A DNA stretch of 7,241 nt from Kiritimatiellia bacterium (GTDB lineage: Bacteria > Verrucomicrobiota > Kiritimatiellia > RFP12 > UBA1067). Of this stretch, positions 4,893 through 7,241 are shown piece by piece (positions within the stretch are counted from its first letter, which is position 1; every line of letters starts with the position of its first letter). A program made the translations under genes and the position numbers. The notes beneath the pieces were generated by a model. The model ran no database searches. It saw nothing but the letters and a program-made list of their open reading frames with translations, and was not told the origin of the DNA. The stretch is taken from positions 1-7,241 of the forward strand of contig JAFUDL010000052.1 in the NCBI GenBank assembly GCA_017459225.1, written 5' to 3'.

Positions 4893-7241
4893 ATGAAGAT
4901 GTTTGCCATGGTGGTGGCTGTAGAATGTTTGGCGGCGAGCGCGATTTGCGGCGAACCGCGCGGGCTTGTGGTGGAGAGGCTCGAAAACCCGTGCGGCGTG
5001 GATTCTCCAGCGCCGCGCTTCAGCTGGAAGATGACGGCTGAGAAGGGCGAGAAGGACGTCGTGCAGAGCGCGTACCGCGTCTTGGTGGCGAGCTCGAAGG
5101 AGAAGCTCGCGGCGGACTCGGGCGACTTGTGGGACTCCGGCAAGGTAGAGGGCGCGCAGTCGATCGACGTGGCCTACGCCGGGAAGCCGCTTGCCTCTTC
5201 GCGTCGCTACTGGTGGAAGGTGCGCACGTGGAACGGCGCGGGCGCGGAGAGCGCATGGAGCGCGCCGGCCGAATGGGTGACGGGCATTCTGCAGCCCGAC
5301 GGTTGGAAGGCGAAGTGGATTGGTCCCGACGCCTCCACGCGTCCCGACGCGGACATGGCCGGCGCGCGCTGGATAACCGCCAAGCCCAATGCCCGCGGCG
5401 ATGTGGAGCTCCGCTTTGACTTCGACTTCGCGGGCGCGAAGCCTGGCGAGTACGTGGAGCTGCTGCACGCCGCGTCGGCGCGGCACGAGATCGACGTGAA
5501 CGGGAAGGAGTTCCACCGCCATTTCGGCCATGTGGACCGTTGGAACCACCTGCGCTTTCGTGACATGACGCCGTGGCTGAAACCGGGTAAGAACACTATG
5601 ACCGTTAGGGTGAAGAAAGGCGCGAAGGGTGTTCCGCAGGCGTTCATCTGCACGCTGCGCTTCCCCGACGGCAGGCGCATCGTGACGGACGGAACCCACG
5701 GCGACGACCTCGGCGGCCTGCGCGACACGCCTTACGGCAAGGAACTTGTGACGCGCGAGGAGATCGCCTCGCCCGCCTTCGAGAAGAAGTTCACGGTCTC
5801 CAGGCCGGTCGCCTCCGCCATACTGCACGTCACCGGCGTAGGCTTCTACGAAGCGTCGCTCAACGGGCGCAAGATCGGCGACAAGGTGCTCGACCCGTCG
5901 CCCACGGCCTACGACAGGCACGTCCTCTACTCCACCTACGATCTCGGCGGCGCGCTTAAGCAGGGCGTCAACACGCTGAAGGTGCTGGTGGGGCACGGAT
6001 GGTACGACGTGCGCTCGATCGCGGTGTGGAACTTCGACGTTGCGCCGTGGCGCGACTTTCCGCGCATGATCGCGCAGCTTGAGATCGCGTATGCGGATGG
6101 TTCGCGCGAAACGGTCGTCTCGGACGGATCGTGGCGCCAGGTGGAAAGCCCGGTCGGCTACGACTGCATCCGCGAGGGCGAGGTGATCGGCGCGCACAAT
6201 CCCGCGCAGCCCGATTTCGCGGCGCGCGAGATTCGCGCCGCGGAAGTGCCCGCGCCGAAGGGCGCGCTCGTCGCGGAGAACTGTCCGGGCGCGAAGGTGA
6301 TGCGCACGATCGCTCCCAAGGCGATCCACGCCTTCCCTGACGGCACGTATGTGGTGGAGTTCCCCGAGAATTTCGCGGGATGGGTGCGCATGGACGTGCG
6401 CGGGCAGAAGAAGGGCGACGTGCTTGCGATACGCTACGACGAGCGCGTGAACAGAGACTTCTCGCCGGCGTCCGTCCGGCGCATAGACTGCCATTTCCGC
6501 TACACGGCTTCGCAGGCCGTCTGCGCCGCTGGCGCGAAGTTCCAGACGGACCGCTTCGTCTCCTCCGGCGCGGACGTTGAGCGCTACGAGCCGCGCTTCA
6601 CTTACAATGGCTTCCAGTACGTCGTCCTCAGTGGCCTTCGCGCCGCGCCGCGCAAGGAGGACATCACGGGCTGCGTGGTGCATACGGACTTCCCCGCGAT
6701 CGGATCCTTCGAATGCTCCGACGAGACGTTCAACACGCTCATGAAGATGGGCGACCGCGCGTACCGCTCGAACTTCGCGGACGGCTATCCGACGGACTGC
6801 CCGCACCGCGAGAAGAACGGCTGGACGGGCGACGCGTCGATCGCGTCCGAGCTCGCGCAGTACTGCTACGAGAACACGGCGGCCTACGAGAAGTGGCTGC
6901 GGGACATCATGGACACGCAGCTTGCGAACGGCGACATCTGCTGCATCGTCCCCACCAGCGGCTGGGGATTCCGCTGGGGCAACGGCCCCGCGTGGGACAG
7001 CGCGCTTCCGGTGGTCGCTTGGAACCTCTGGTGCTACCGCGGCGACCGCCGGGCGCTCGACGCGGTGTATCCCGCCCTGAAGCGCTACGTGGACTATACG
7101 TCCACGCTGGCGAAGGGCAACCTTGTGCGGCATGGTCTCGGCGACTGGATTCCCGTGGAGAGGCGGCACATGCCTTCAACCGAGCTGACCTCCAGCTGCT
7201 ACTACCGCCAGGCCGCGGCGATCCTTTCGCGCATCGCCTCG
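4893..7241 (+). CDS. Alpha-L-rhamnosidase, family GH78, 3'-partial
   Basis: The frame runs 783 codons to the window edge without a stop. GH78 enzymes release terminal alpha-L-rhamnose from plant or microbial glycans by an inverting mechanism. A signal peptide is likely (Lys2, hydrophobic 4-18, cleavage about 17-20), so the enzyme should be exported. An Ig-like N-terminal domain starts at NPCGVDSPAPRFSW (32-45). A first jelly-roll-like region spans about 150-290, and the rhamnosidase N domain follows from about 309 (VTGVGFYEASLNGRKIG). The GWVRMDVRGQKKGD segment is near 496, and the six-hairpin catalytic barrel starts near 600. The barrel shows TDCPHREKNGWTGDAS: Asp635, Glu640 and Asp647 have the same spacing as Asp567, Glu572 and Asp579 of Bacillus sp. 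GL1 RhaB. The fourth acidic residue (Glu841 there) and the C-terminal domain lie beyond the window, perhaps 100-200 residues. It has its own ribosome site and may have its own promoter. Confidence 0.92.
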   Translation, partial: MKMFAMVVAVECLAASAICGEPRGLVVERLENPCGVDSPAPRFSWKMTAEKGEKDVVQSAYRVLVASSKEKLAADSGDLWDSGKVEGAQSIDVAYAGKPLASSRRYWWKVRTWNGAGAESAWSAPAEWVTGILQPDGWKAKWIGPDASTRPDADMAGARWITAKPNARGDVELRFDFDFAGAKPGEYVELLHAASARHEIDVNGKEFHRHFGHVDRWNHLRFRDMTPWLKPGKNTMTVRVKKGAKGVPQAFICTLRFPDGRRIVTDGTHGDDLGGLRDTPYGKELVTREEIASPAFEKKFTVSRPVASAILHVTGVGFYEASLNGRKIGDKVLDPSPTAYDRHVLYSTYDLGGALKQGVNTLKVLVGHGWYDVRSIAVWNFDVAPWRDFPRMIAQLEIAYADGSRETVVSDGSWRQVESPVGYDCIREGEVIGAHNPAQPDFAAREIRAAEVPAPKGALVAENCPGAKVMRTIAPKAIHAFPDGTYVVEFPENFAGWVRMDVRGQKKGDVLAIRYDERVNRDFSPASVRRIDCHFRYTASQAVCAAGAKFQTDRFVSSGADVERYEPRFTYNGFQYVVLSGLRAAPRKEDITGCVVHTDFPAIGSFECSDETFNTLMKMGDRAYRSNFADGYPTDCPHREKNGWTGDASIASELAQYCYENTAAYEKWLRDIMDTQLANGDICCIVPTSGWGFRWGNGPAWDSALPVVAWNLWCYRGDRRALDAVYPALKRYVDYTSTLAKGNLVRHGLGDWIPVERRHMPSTELTSSCYYRQAAAILSRIAS

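Noticed and set aside
4476..7169. An 897-codon open frame on the minus strand
   Set aside because: It lies antisense to the GH78 gene and the end of the nuclease-like gene, is rich in Arg, Ala, Val and His with no recognisable motif, and has no ribosome site. It is a shadow of G/C-ending codons on the other strand.

Overview
The window looks like accessory chromosome from a GC-rich, carbohydrate-degrading bacterium, most likely of the PVC group (Kiritimatiellota, Lentisphaerota or Verrucomicrobiota). This placement is inferred from the gene mix: a GH123-type hydrolase, a Tat-exported sugar isomerase-like protein, an AAA-like/PD-(D/E)XK protein and a GH78 rhamnosidase. There is no rRNA or marker gene to confirm it. 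All convincing genes are on the + strand. The many long minus-strand frames are shadows of GC-rich codon use.

Layout. Positions 1-1002 hold the 3' part of a GH123/DUF4091 glycoside hydrolase. About 275 bases without convincing coding character follow (885-1159). They contain several small hairpins and end in a well-formed promoter (1102-1130). That promoter drives a probable two-gene operon: a Tat-signal sugar phosphate isomerase/epimerase-like protein (1160-2035) and, 20 bases later, a GT-B-type glycosyltransferase (2056-3135). Next comes an AAA-ATPase-like/PD-(D/E)XK nuclease-like gene (3249-4817). It has its own promoter, placed so that transcription should begin at or next to the ATG, giving a leaderless mRNA. 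Last is an alpha-L-rhamnosidase of family GH78 (4893 to beyond 7241), cut by the window edge.

The most unusual structure is a pair of directly oriented arrays of an 8-bp unit (consensus RGTTTCGR). Eight units lie at 3135-3198 and six at 4818-4865. They bracket the nuclease-like gene, and each begins exactly at the stop codon of the preceding gene. A related short tract lies on the opposite strand inside the glycosyltransferase gene, where it is translated as an interdomain linker. The picture is of a sugar-processing neighbourhood (two hydrolases, an isomerase-like protein, a glycosyltransferase) into which a repeat-flanked, self-promoted nuclease gene has been placed. Insertion is an inference. 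The arrays, their phase and the promoter elements are read directly from the sequence.
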